A DNA stretch of 23,783 nucleotides from JBCDBH01 sp039184055 (GTDB lineage: Bacteria > Acidobacteriota > Thermoanaerobaculia > Multivoradales > J023). This document shows positions 15,025 through 23,240 of the stretch, one piece after another. Made by a program: the position numbers and the translations under genes. A model generated the notes under the pieces. That model ran no database searches and was not told the DNA's origin. It saw only the letters and a program-made list of their open reading frames with translations. Within the stretch, counting starts at the first letter, position 1, and the number at the start of each line of letters is the position of its first letter. The stretch covers positions 1-23,783 of the forward strand of contig JBCDBH010000046.1 in assembly GCA_039184055.1 (NCBI GenBank), in the 5' to 3' direction.

Positions 15025-16217
15025 TGCTCGACGCTACGGGATCCATCACCGACCTCGGGACCGTCGGTGTCTTGCTCGACCAACGACACACGGCGATCGC
15101 CAACGAGGTGGCCGACTTCGCTCGGACACACATCGCGCCGCTTCCCGAACCACCCGACGACGACCAGGGCCGGGCGCAGGCACGCGTCATCCTGCGGCTG
15201 ATGGGTGAGCACGGCTGGGGCCGCTGGGCGGTTCCCGCCGCCTACGGTGGCGTCGTCGATGGAGTCGACCTGCGCGCCTGTTGTTTGATTCGTGAAGCCC
15301 TGGCGTGGGCGTCGCCGCTCGCCGACGACATCTTCGCCATCCAATGTCTCGCCGCCATGCCCATCCGGCTGGCGGGTGACGACGCGCAACGACGACGGAT
15401 CCTGCCGGCGGTGGCAGCCGGCGAGACCATGCTCGCCTTCGCCATGACCGAGAGCGAGGCCGGCTCCGATGTCGCCGCCATGCGTACGCGAGCCGTGCGC
15501 GACGAGAATGGTTGGCGTCTCGACGGTGGCAAGAGCCTGATCTCGAACGCCGGTTTGGCGGATCTCTACGTCGTGTTCGCGGCCACTGACCCGGACGCCG
15601 GTCACCGTGGGCTCGCCGCGTTCTTGGTCGACGCCGACAATCCTGGATTGCGTTTCGTGCGCCCACAAGTGCTCGCCGCCGCGCATCCCCTCGGTGAGAT
15701 CGCCTTGGATGATTGTCGGGTCACCGCGGACGCTCTCTTGGGCGCTCCCGGCGAGGGATTCAAGCTCGGTATGCGTACCCTCGATCGACTCCGGGCCACG
15801 GTCGCGGCGGCCGCCTGCGGCATGGCGGCGCGTGCGCTCGACGAGGCGCTGGCTCACGCGCGCCAGCGCGAGCAATTCGGCAAGCCGCTCGTCGAGCAGC
15901 AGTTGATTCAGCAGAAACTCGCGCGGATGGCTACCGAGCTTGCCGCCTCTCGACTGCTCACCTACCGCGCGGCACGACTCGCCGATGACCAGGCGGCCGG
16001 CGACGAGATCACCCTCGCGGCGGCGATGGCCAAGCTCTACGCCACCGAGGCGGCCCAGCGGATCGTCGACGATGCCGTTCAGGTCCTCGGTGGACGCGGG
16101 GTGCTGATCGATAGCCCGGTCGACCGTCTTTATCGCTCGGTGCGCGCGCTCCGAATCTACGAGGGCACGAGCGAGATCCAGCACCTGGTGATCGCGCGTC
16201 GCTTGACCAGGAGATGA
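15024..16217 (+). CDS. Acyl-CoA dehydrogenase
   Basis: A 397-residue FAD-dependent acyl-CoA dehydrogenase. The flavin-contact segment FAMTESEAGSD, the C-terminal helix bundle with REQFGKPLVEQQLIQQKLA, and YEGTSEIQ near the end with the expected catalytic Glu380 are present. It would introduce an alpha-beta double bond into an acyl-CoA and pass electrons to ETF. The ATG overlaps the crotonase stop (TGATG), so the two are translationally coupled. Substrate is unknown; the setting suggests a cyclic or branched acyl-CoA from aromatic breakdown. A hairpin follows the stop. Confidence 0.9.
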   Translation: MLDATGSITDLGTVGVLLDQRHTAIANEVADFARTHIAPLPEPPDDDQGRAQARVILRLMGEHGWGRWAVPAAYGGVVDGVDLRACCLIREALAWASPLADDIFAIQCLAAMPIRLAGDDAQRRRILPAVAAGETMLAFAMTESEAGSDVAAMRTRAVRDENGWRLDGGKSLISNAGLADLYVVFAATDPDAGHRGLAAFLVDADNPGLRFVRPQVLAAAHPLGEIALDDCRVTADALLGAPGEGFKLGMRTLDRLRATVAAAACGMAARALDEALAHARQREQFGKPLVEQQLIQQKLARMATELAASRLLTYRAARLADDQAAGDEITLAAAMAKLYATEAAQRIVDDAVQVLGGRGVLIDSPVDRLYRSVRALRIYEGTSEIQHLVIARRLTRR

Positions 16218-16219
16218 GC

Positions 16220-16250
16220 GACGGGCCGGCGCGAGCGAGCCCGTCTTGTG
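16220..16250 (+). terminator. Likely terminator after the acyl-CoA dehydrogenase gene
   Basis: GACGGGC (16220-16226) pairs with GCCCGTC (16239-16245) around a 12-nt GC-rich loop and is followed by the T/G-rich TTGTGCTTA. It sits in the 34-nt space between two convergent genes and may serve both, though the T-run is weak. Confidence 0.45.
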
Positions 16251-16251
16251 C

Positions 16252-17217
16252 TTATTGGATCAACGGCGCGCCGGGCGTATCGAGTCGTATCCGCATCAGG
16301 CTCGGGCGGAACGTCGTGGTGAACTGCGGGAACGCCGCGTTGGTGATGTAGAGGCTCTTGCGGTTCTGTCCCCGACGACCAAAGGCGGCCGAGGTCGGAC
16401 CGTCGAGCAGATCGTCGGCGGTGAGCAGGATCTCGGTCGTGCCATCAGGGTCGAGACGTACGACGGTGTTGAACGGATCGGTGGTGCAGTAGACGCTGCC
16501 TTTGATGTCGAAGACGAATTCATCGCACCCTTGTGGCTCCGGCAGGCTGAAGGCGACTCGCGCGTCACCCGCCGTGCCGCTCGGCCGGTCGATCGGAATC
16601 GCGATGATGTCACCGGTCGACGAATTGGCGACATAGACCTCGCCCTTGTAGACCTCGACGCCATTGGGACCCGGGAACGGTGAACCCGGAGCGATCTCGA
16701 GCAGCGGGTCGTCTTTCCACACCTCGTACGAGCCGTCGCGCAGATCGACCCTCCACACCAAGCCAGCAAACGTATCGCCCGCGTAGAGGGAGCCACGATT
16801 GTCGACGTCGATGCCGTTGGGCACCGCGAAGCTCGGTAAATTGGCGACCTGAGTCAACGCACCGGTGAACTTGTTGATTCGCCAGATACCGGTATTCGCC
16901 GGATTGCACGAGACCACGGCGGCGAAGAGTCGACCACGCCAATCGATCGCGAGACCGAGCGCGACGGCCGGCGTCGCGCACGGTGCGTCGATCGGCAAAG
17001 ACGCCAGGTGCGTGACCGCGAAATGGCGCGAGATCCGTACCACCGCGCCGTTCAAGGCCAGGGTGACGTACGCATTGTCGAACCGGTCGAAGACGATGCT
17101 CTCTGGGTTTTCAGGCACGGTCGGATCGAACAAAACAAGCGTTTCGGCCTGATTGGCCCACAGCGGTGCAGCCAGCATGGCGAGAGCGAGGAGTAAAAGC
17201 AGGTGTTTCACACGCAT
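16252..17217 (-). CDS. Exported beta-propeller protein (SMP-30/NHL-like)
   Basis: A 321-residue protein with a signal peptide of about 22 residues (basic MRVKH, leucine-rich core, LWA cleavage). The rest shows repeated blades of the form PNGIDVDNRGSLYAGDT, GPNGVEVYKGEVYVANSS and CDEFVFDIKGSVYCTTD, typical of six-bladed SMP-30/gluconolactonase or NHL-type propellers. Members hydrolyse lactones or bind ligands; metal ligands cannot be assigned with confidence. The ATG at 17217 has a strong AGGAGGT 8 nt upstream. It is the only minus-strand gene inside the plus-strand degradation region, so its link to that pathway is uncertain. Confidence 0.75.
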   Translation of the reverse strand: MRVKHLLLLLALAMLAAPLWANQAETLVLFDPTVPENPESIVFDRFDNAYVTLALNGAVVRISRHFAVTHLASLPIDAPCATPAVALGLAIDWRGRLFAAVVSCNPANTGIWRINKFTGALTQVANLPSFAVPNGIDVDNRGSLYAGDTFAGLVWRVDLRDGSYEVWKDDPLLEIAPGSPFPGPNGVEVYKGEVYVANSSTGDIIAIPIDRPSGTAGDARVAFSLPEPQGCDEFVFDIKGSVYCTTDPFNTVVRLDPDGTTEILLTADDLLDGPTSAAFGRRGQNRKSLYITNAAFPQFTTTFRPSLMRIRLDTPGAPLIQ

Positions 17218-17239
17218 GGTCAGATACCTCCTGAGATGA

Positions 17240-17257
17240 CCCCGTCGAACGACGGGG
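17240..17257 (-). promoter_or_regulatory. Leader hairpin before the beta-propeller gene
   Basis: CCCCGTC (17240-17246) and GACGGGG (17251-17257) form a perfect 7-bp stem with a 4-nt loop. It lies 7 nt upstream of the ribosome binding site (17226-17232) of the propeller gene, so it would be in its mRNA leader. It may stabilise the transcript or affect translation. Confidence 0.4.
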
Positions 17258-17373
17258 ACAGATAGCCAAGTCACTAGCCGAGGGTACGCGTGCTTCGACC
17301 TCGGGTTCGGATGGAGGGGCGAAGCGCGGGAATCGGGTGATATCCCACCATGTCGCGTGATTCGATGACGTGC

Positions 17374-17402
17374 TCCAGAGGCGCGCGGGAGACTGCTAGC
17401 AT
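17374..17402 (+). promoter_or_regulatory. Possible promoter of a leaderless transcript
   Basis: TAGCAT (17397-17402) matches the -10 consensus at 4/6 and ends 6 nt before the GTG of the OYE gene, which has no ribosome binding site. The -35 position at 17 nt spacing (TCCAGA, 17374-17379) matches 3/6. The layout would place the transcript start at or next to the start codon. Confidence 0.28.
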
Positions 17403-17408
17403 CGAAAC

Positions 17409-18881
17409 GTGTGGAAACCTCCCGAGCGCATCAAACACGAGCTTCCCGAGGCGGACTGGCCGAGTCGCGAGACGGCCGGTCGCGCCCGACTCTTCCAGCC
17501 ACTCGAACGGGGGCGACTCCGACTCGCCGAGCGTACCTGGGTGCCCGCGATGGTGCCGTGGCGTGCCAGTGACGAAGGGCAGGTCACCGATCGCGTGCTG
17601 GCTTGGTACGAACGGTTCGCCCAGGGTCGACCCGGCGCCCTTGTCGTCGAGGCCACCGGGATTCGCGACATTCCGAGTGGACCGCTGCTACGGATCGGTG
17701 ACGATCGCTTTCTTCCCGGTCTCCGCGATCTCGTCGATACCGTGAGACGAGCCAGCGGTGGACGCACCCGACTGCTGATCCAGATCATCGACTTCCTGTC
17801 GATTCGGCGGCGACCCGAGCCGGCGAAGTTCTTTCACCGCTATCTCACGCTCAGCGACCGACATCGCGCCGCGGTGTCGGATCGCGCCGCGGGTTACGAC
17901 GAGTCGGTGCGCGCGGCCTTGCTCGAGCTCGGTGAAGAGGGTTGGGCTGAGGTGCTGTCCGAACGTGAGCTCGAAGACTTGCGCTACGGTTATCGTGAAC
18001 GGGTCACCGACCTGCATCGAGCGCATATCCGGGAGCTGCCTCGAGTCTTACCCGATCTCTTCGCCGCCGCCGCGTGTCGTGCGCGAGAGGCCGGTTTCGA
18101 TGGTGTCGAGCTGCATTTCGCCCATGCCTACACCATGGCGTCGTTCCTCTCGGCCTGCAATACCCGTGACGACGGTTGGGGAGGCGACCGCGATGGCCGA
18201 CTACGATTGCCCCTCACGGTGCTGGCCGAGACGCGTCGACGAGTCGGTGATTTTCCGGTCGGTTGCCGTATGTTGACCGACGACTGTATCGAGGCGGGGA
18301 GCTCGGTCGACGACGCGGCCTATTTCGCCAGCCGTCTCGCCGCCGCCGGTATCGACTTTCTTTCGTTGTCTCGGGGCGGCAAATTCGAAGACGCCAAGCA
18401 GCCCAAGGTCGGTCGCGCGGCCTATCCCTACACCGGGCCGAGCGGGTACGAATGTATGCCGACGGCGATCTCCGATCAGCGTGGACCGTTCGGGCGCAAT
18501 GTCGATGCGATTCGCCAGGTGACCCGTGCGGTACGGGCCGCCGGTCACGACACGCCGATCATCGCCGCGGGCGGCATCTGTACCTTCGAGCAATGCGAAG
18601 CGTTGCTAGGCGCGGGTGACGCCGATATCGTCGCCGCGGCGCGACAAACGCTTGCCGATCCCGATTGGTTTCTCAAGATGCGCGTGGGACGTGGCAACGA
18701 GATTCGCCGCTGTATCTACTCCAACTACTGTGAAGGTCTCGATCAGATGCACAAAGAGGTGACGTGCCAGCTATGGGATCGCGAAGCGAAAGACGATCCA
18801 GGGGTGATGTTGTCGAAGGACGGCAAGCGTCGCCTTCTCCCTCCGGCGTGGCGTGAGCAAGAGTCCGAGGTGGTGGCATGA
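17409..18881 (+). CDS. Old-Yellow-Enzyme-type NADH:flavin oxidoreductase
   Basis: A 490-residue FMN oxidoreductase. The barrel begins near LFQPLERGRLRL (residue 28) and ends with IIAAGGICTFEQCEALL. The substrate-binding motif HFAHAYTMASFLSACNTRDDGWGG corresponds to the OYE HxxHGYLL...FLSP...YGG signature. Compared with short OYEs it has a large insertion around residues 120-200 and a C-terminal extension with C435, C441 and C453, where iron-sulfur OYEs have a CxxCxxxC...C cluster motif; the spacing differs, so a cluster is uncertain. The GTG start has no ribosome binding site but fits the N-terminal sequence. The stop overlaps the next gene by ATGA. It probably reduces a cyclic enone or dienoyl-CoA made by its neighbour. 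Confidence 0.82.
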   Translation: MWKPPERIKHELPEADWPSRETAGRARLFQPLERGRLRLAERTWVPAMVPWRASDEGQVTDRVLAWYERFAQGRPGALVVEATGIRDIPSGPLLRIGDDRFLPGLRDLVDTVRRASGGRTRLLIQIIDFLSIRRRPEPAKFFHRYLTLSDRHRAAVSDRAAGYDESVRAALLELGEEGWAEVLSERELEDLRYGYRERVTDLHRAHIRELPRVLPDLFAAAACRAREAGFDGVELHFAHAYTMASFLSACNTRDDGWGGDRDGRLRLPLTVLAETRRRVGDFPVGCRMLTDDCIEAGSSVDDAAYFASRLAAAGIDFLSLSRGGKFEDAKQPKVGRAAYPYTGPSGYECMPTAISDQRGPFGRNVDAIRQVTRAVRAAGHDTPIIAAGGICTFEQCEALLGAGDADIVAAARQTLADPDWFLKMRVGRGNEIRRCIYSNYCEGLDQMHKEVTCQLWDREAKDDPGVMLSKDGKRRLLPPAWREQESEVVA

Positions 18882-21169
18882 AGGTGGTCTCGATCGGTGG
18901 TGGGCCATCCGGGCTCTATGCCGCCATTCTCTTGCGGACATCCTTTCCCGATGTCGACGTCACGGTGTATGAACGGAACCGACCCAAAGACACGTTCGGT
19001 TGGGGGGTCGTCTTTTCCGACGAGACGCTCGATGGCATCGCCGAAGCCGAGCCGGAAACCTTCGCCGCGGTGCGGGACAGTTTTGTCCACTGGCGTGACA
19101 TCGTCACCCACGTCCACGGTGAGCGGGTGGTATCGACCGGACATGGTTTCTCGGCCCTGTCGCGTCGTCGTCTACTCGAGATCCTCACTGCGCGTGCCGA
19201 AGCGGTGGGTGTCGACCTGCGTTTCGAGACCGAGATCGACGATGTCGCGAAGCTCGCCAGCCAGGCCGACCTGGTGATCGGTGCCGACGGGGTCAATAGC
19301 CGGGTGCGAGATACCTGGGCATCGACCTTTCAACCCGACATCGATATGCGCCAATGCCGCTTTTGCTGGCTCGGCACCGACCTGCCGCTCGATGCCTTCA
19401 CCTTCATCTTCGAGCCCACCGAATATGGGCTTTTTCAAGTGCATGCCTATCCGTTCGAGCAAGGCGGGCGGGCCACGTGGATCGTCGAATGTCATGACAG
19501 CACGTGGCACGCCGCGGGTCTCGCCGATGCCGACGAAGCCGCCACGGTCGACTTCTGCGAGCGGCTCTTCGCTCCCTATCTCGACGGTCATCGTCTGCTC
19601 ACCAACCGGTCGATCTGGCGACGCTTTCCCACCATCAGCTGTCGTACCTGGCGTCACGACAACGTCATCCTGCTCGGTGACGCCGCGCATACCGCGCATT
19701 TCTCGATCGGCTCGGGTACCAAATTGGCCATCGAAGACGCGATCGTCTTGGTCGACACGTTGCGCAAGCACGGCACGGCGGATCTCGCCGGTGCCCTCGC
19801 CGCGTACGAAGACGAACGCTGGGTCGAGGTGGTCAAGCTACAAAAGGCCGCTCAGACCAGTCTCGAATGGTTCGAAAACAGCGAGCGCTACATGCCGCAG
19901 CCGGCGTTGCAATTCACATTCAACCTGATGACCCGGTCGAAGCGGATCACCTACGACAACCTCGGTGAACGGGATCCCGACCTGGTTTCCGAGGTGGCGA
20001 CCTGGTACCAGGGCGAGCAAGGTCGTCGGGTGGACGGTGCGTCTCCGACGCCACCCATCTTCACGCCGTTTTCTCTCCGTGGTCTCGAGCTCCCGAATCG
20101 CATCGTCGTGAGCGCGATGTGCCAATACCGCGCCACCGACGGCGTGCCCGACGATTGGCATCTGGTCCATCTCGGCAGTCGAGCCGTCGGCGCGGCGGGC
20201 TTGATCATGACCGAGATGACCAACGTGACGCCCGAGGGGCGAATCACCCCCGGCTGTACCGGGATCTGGAACGATCCGCAGACCGACGCCTGGGCGCGGA
20301 TCGTCGACTTCGTCCATCATGAAGGTGGACGCATCGGCATCCAGCTCGGTCATGCCGGTCGCAAAGGCTCCGCCTACCATCCGTGGGTCGGCCCCGATCG
20401 TCCACTCACCGCAGCCGAGGGTGCCTGGCCCCTGCTCGCGCCCTCCGCCGTCGCCCTCGACGACGGCTGGCCCGTGCCTCGCGCCATGACCCGCGACGAT
20501 ATGGACCGGATGATCGAGGCCTACGTCACCGCCACCGAACGCGCTGAACGTGCCGGATTCGATCTGGTCGAAGTCCACATGGCCCATGGCTATTTGCTGT
20601 CGAGCTTTCTCACCCCGCTCGCCAATCGTCGTGACGACGACTACGGTGGCTCGATCGAGAACCGGGCTCGTTTTCCACTCGAGGTCTTCGCGGCGGTGCG
20701 TCGCGCGTGGCCCGCCGACAAACCGGTTGCCGTGCGGGTGACCGCCACCGATTGGATGAGTGACGACAGCGGGATCGACATGGCCGATACCGTCGCCTTC
20801 GCCAAGCTCCTCCGCGACGCCGGTTGCGACCTCGTCGACGTCTCGAGCGGCGGCAATGCGCCCGAGTCCGAACCCATCTACGGTCGGATGTATCAGGTCC
20901 CGTTCGCCGATCAAATCCGCGCCGAAGTCGGTATCCCGGTCATGGCGGTCGGTGCGATTCTCGATGCCGATCACGCCAACACCGTGCTCGCCGCGGGTCG
21001 TGCCGATCTCGTCGCCATGGCGCGCCCCCATCTCGTCGATCCATACCTGACCCTTCATGCCGCCGAGCAGTACGAGTACTACGAGCAGTCGTGGCCCGGG
21101 CCGTACCAGGTGGTGGCCCCGAAACCACCCCGCACTGGACCGGCACCCAGGCGTCGGTGGAAAGTCTAA
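18878..21169 (+). CDS. Monooxygenase/OYE fusion, 2-aminobenzoyl-CoA or salicylyl-CoA type
   Basis: A 763-residue two-domain flavoenzyme. Residues 1-385 are an FAD aromatic hydroxylase: GGGPSGLYAA at 7-16, the DG motif VIGADGVNSRVR and the GD motif LLGDAAHTAHFSIGSG. Residues about 390-755 are an Old Yellow Enzyme domain with PNRIVVSAMCQY, QLGHAGRKG and HMAHGYLLSSFLTPLANRRDDDYGG. This architecture is that of 2-aminobenzoyl-CoA monooxygenase/reductase of Azoarcus evansii, which hydroxylates and then reduces the ring of the CoA thioester; proteins annotated as salicylyl-CoA 5-hydroxylase share it. Which substrate applies here cannot be told. It overlaps the upstream OYE gene by 4 nt. No CoA ligase for the aromatic acid lies in the window. 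Its stop overlaps the stop of the convergent kinase gene. Confidence 0.9.
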   Translation: MKVVSIGGGPSGLYAAILLRTSFPDVDVTVYERNRPKDTFGWGVVFSDETLDGIAEAEPETFAAVRDSFVHWRDIVTHVHGERVVSTGHGFSALSRRRLLEILTARAEAVGVDLRFETEIDDVAKLASQADLVIGADGVNSRVRDTWASTFQPDIDMRQCRFCWLGTDLPLDAFTFIFEPTEYGLFQVHAYPFEQGGRATWIVECHDSTWHAAGLADADEAATVDFCERLFAPYLDGHRLLTNRSIWRRFPTISCRTWRHDNVILLGDAAHTAHFSIGSGTKLAIEDAIVLVDTLRKHGTADLAGALAAYEDERWVEVVKLQKAAQTSLEWFENSERYMPQPALQFTFNLMTRSKRITYDNLGERDPDLVSEVATWYQGEQGRRVDGASPTPPIFTPFSLRGLELPNRIVVSAMCQYRATDGVPDDWHLVHLGSRAVGAAGLIMTEMTNVTPEGRITPGCTGIWNDPQTDAWARIVDFVHHEGGRIGIQLGHAGRKGSAYHPWVGPDRPLTAAEGAWPLLAPSAVALDDGWPVPRAMTRDDMDRMIEAYVTATERAERAGFDLVEVHMAHGYLLSSFLTPLANRRDDDYGGSIENRARFPLEVFAAVRRAWPADKPVAVRVTATDWMSDDSGIDMADTVAFAKLLRDAGCDLVDVSSGGNAPESEPIYGRMYQVPFADQIRAEVGIPVMAVGAILDADHANTVLAAGRADLVAMARPHLVDPYLTLHAAEQYEYYEQSWPGPYQVVAPKPPRTGPAPRRRWKV

Positions 21170-22542
21170 GTTGTTCGAGGGCGCTCGCGAGGGAGCTCCA
21201 GCCGCGCTTCACAACCGGTGGCATCGGCTCGATTCGACAAGGTGAGCGCGCCACCGTGAGCTTCGGCGATTTGCCGACAGAGCACGAGACCGATGCCGGT
21301 ACCACCCTCTTTGGTGGTGAAGAAGGGCACGAACGCATTGGTGGGGTTGGCGAGACCCGGGCCGCTGTCCCGGACGAACAGCGCAATGCGATCACTCGAT
21401 GCCGACCAGGAGAGGGTGATGGCGTCGGACGGTGGGCTGGTTTCGTCGAGCTCGTCAACTGCTTCGACGGCGTTTTTGATGAGGTTGATCAGGAGCTGCT
21501 CTATCTGATCACGGTCGAGATCGAGGGTGAGCTCGTCTCCATCTTCGATCGTGGTCCGGTCGCGACCGCCGACGACCGCGGCGACGGCGCGTTCGACCAG
21601 AGGTTGCAAGGGAGTTGGCTGGCGGTTCGGGGCCGGTAGTCGCGCCAGACGCGAGTAGCCGGCGACGAAACGGTGCAGGGATTCGCAGCGCTCGGCGATT
21701 CTCACCAGGCCGCGTTCGGCATCGTCTCGCCAATGCTCGGGATCGCTACGTCGTCGCAGCAGGTCGGCGAGCGTCATGGCGGTGGATTTCATCGGCGCGA
21801 GCGAGTTGTTGAGCTCGTGTCCGAGCACGCGGATCAGACGCTGCCACGCCTGACGTTCCTCTTCGCGCAACGCCTGGCTGAGGTCGGTGAGGACGAGCAG
21901 GTTGTGTGGACGACCATCGGCGTGAAAGTTGCTGCGTCTCAGCTGCCAACGACCGCTCTTGCCGGCGAAGGTGCGTTCGACGGTGCGGGTCGCGGCGCCT
22001 TCGAGCAGATCGGCGAGACCGAGATCGGCCACGGGCCGGCCGAGTAGCTCGTCGGCGCCGCGCGCCATCAAACGCTCGGCTTCGCGGTTCACCAAGCTGA
22101 CCGTGCCGTCGACATCGATACTGAACACCGCGACGTCGATGTTCTGGATGACTTCTTCGAGCAGGGTGGTGGCGTCTTGAATTCCGAAGCGAGCGTGGCG
22201 GAGAATCTCACCGAGCTCGTTGACCTCGACCATGACTTCGCCCAACGCGTCGCCACGGTCGGCTTGGCGAGCGCGAATCGAATAATCGCCTTCGCGTAGG
22301 GCTTCGAGCAGATTGGCGATCGTCTGCAGGGGCAGGATGGTGCGCTCGAAGGCGGCGAAGGCGAAGCCCAGCCACCCGCCGAGGACGAACAACGTCAAGG
22401 TCCACTGGACCTTGGCCGAATACTCGCCACTCCACAGGATCGCCAATGTGACGACGACGCCGGGCAAGCCGGCGCCGAGCGCGTAGAGAAGGATCCGACG
22501 TTCGTGACTGAGACGTCGGTTCGAGCGAGGTCGGGTGCTCAC
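21166..22542 (-). CDS. NtrY-like membrane sensor histidine kinase
   Basis: A 458-residue kinase numbered from GTG 22542. Two membrane helices (about 17-38 and 47-65) enclose a very short external loop, so an external ligand domain is absent. A HAMP-like region (about 66-115) and a PAS domain (about 125-225) follow. The H-box reads VLGHELNNSLAP with His242; the N-box NLIKNAVEAV, D-box RDSGPGLAN and G-box GTGIGLVL complete a catalytic domain. NtrY-type kinases usually pair with a sigma-54-dependent regulator, but none is in the window. The GTG overlaps the ATPase stop (GTGA); an ATG at 22566 is an alternative. Coupling to ABC transporter genes suggests it senses transport or envelope state. Confidence 0.9.
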   Translation of the reverse strand: MSTRPRSNRRLSHERRILLYALGAGLPGVVVTLAILWSGEYSAKVQWTLTLFVLGGWLGFAFAAFERTILPLQTIANLLEALREGDYSIRARQADRGDALGEVMVEVNELGEILRHARFGIQDATTLLEEVIQNIDVAVFSIDVDGTVSLVNREAERLMARGADELLGRPVADLGLADLLEGAATRTVERTFAGKSGRWQLRRSNFHADGRPHNLLVLTDLSQALREEERQAWQRLIRVLGHELNNSLAPMKSTAMTLADLLRRRSDPEHWRDDAERGLVRIAERCESLHRFVAGYSRLARLPAPNRQPTPLQPLVERAVAAVVGGRDRTTIEDGDELTLDLDRDQIEQLLINLIKNAVEAVDELDETSPPSDAITLSWSASSDRIALFVRDSGPGLANPTNAFVPFFTTKEGGTGIGLVLCRQIAEAHGGALTLSNRADATGCEARLELPRERPRTT

Positions 22543-23225
22543 GCCGCCGCGGCGGTCTCCATCCAACCGTCTTTGAGCCGAATGATTCGGTTGCCGTATG
22601 CGGCGTTGGCTTCGGAGTGGGTCACCTGGATGATCGTCGTGCCTTCACGATTGAGCTCGGCGAAGAGCTCCATGATCTCCTGAGCTTGCTCCGAGTGCAG
22701 GTTGCCGGTCGGCTCGTCGGCGAGGATCACTTTGGGGCTCATCACCATGGCGCGCGCCACGCCGACGAGCTGCTGTTGCCCACCCGAAAGCTGGTTGGGG
22801 TAGAGATCCTTTTTGCCGACGATCTGAAAGCGATCGAGGATGTCGCACACCAAGCTCTGCCGTTCCGCGCGTTTGATCTTGCGATAGGAGAGCGGAACTT
22901 CGAGATTCTCGTAGACCGTCAGATCGTCCAGCAGATGGTAGCTCTGGAAGACAAAACCGATGTTTTGCTTGTGGAGCTCGTTGCGCTGTTTGATCTTGAG
23001 CGCGTGGACCGGCTGACCGAGAAAGTGGTACTCGCCGCTCCACTCGCCGTCGAGCATGCCGAGGATATGGAGCAAGGTCGACTTGCCGGCGCCGGACGGA
23101 CCCATGATGGTGACGAACTCGCCCTCGTGGATGTCGAGGTCGATTCGCCGGAGCACCCAGGTCTTTCCGGCGGCGGTGTCGTAGACCTTCTCGAGGTCGC
23201 GTGTCTGGATGATGGCGTCAGACAT
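22539..23225 (-). CDS. MacB/LolD-type ABC ATPase with altered D-loop
   Basis: A 228-residue ATP-binding subunit. Walker A is GPSGAGKST (42-50), the signature LSGGQQQ (146-152), Walker B VILADEP (166-172) and the switch histidine is H203. The D-loop reads GNLHS, with His177 where relatives have Asp, and the signature is followed by LV rather than the usual RV. The family powers MacB-like mechanotransmission or LolD lipoprotein release. It lies 15 nt after a second ATPase gene, and the kinase gene overlaps its end. No permease is inside the window; it is expected upstream, beyond 23783. Confidence 0.92.
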   Translation of the reverse strand: MSDAIIQTRDLEKVYDTAAGKTWVLRRIDLDIHEGEFVTIMGPSGAGKSTLLHILGMLDGEWSGEYHFLGQPVHALKIKQRNELHKQNIGFVFQSYHLLDDLTVYENLEVPLSYRKIKRAERQSLVCDILDRFQIVGKKDLYPNQLSGGQQQLVGVARAMVMSPKVILADEPTGNLHSEQAQEIMELFAELNREGTTIIQVTHSEANAAYGNRIIRLKDGWMETAAAA

Positions 23226-23240
23226 CGGACGATCAGGCCG

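Noticed and set aside
14943..16184. 413-codon open frame on the minus strand
   Set aside because: It lies opposite the acyl-CoA dehydrogenase, which has clear motifs; the mirror frame has none.
19838..21058. 406-codon open frame on the minus strand
   Set aside because: It is antisense to the monooxygenase/OYE fusion and has no recognisable fold; His/Gly/Asp-rich shadow.
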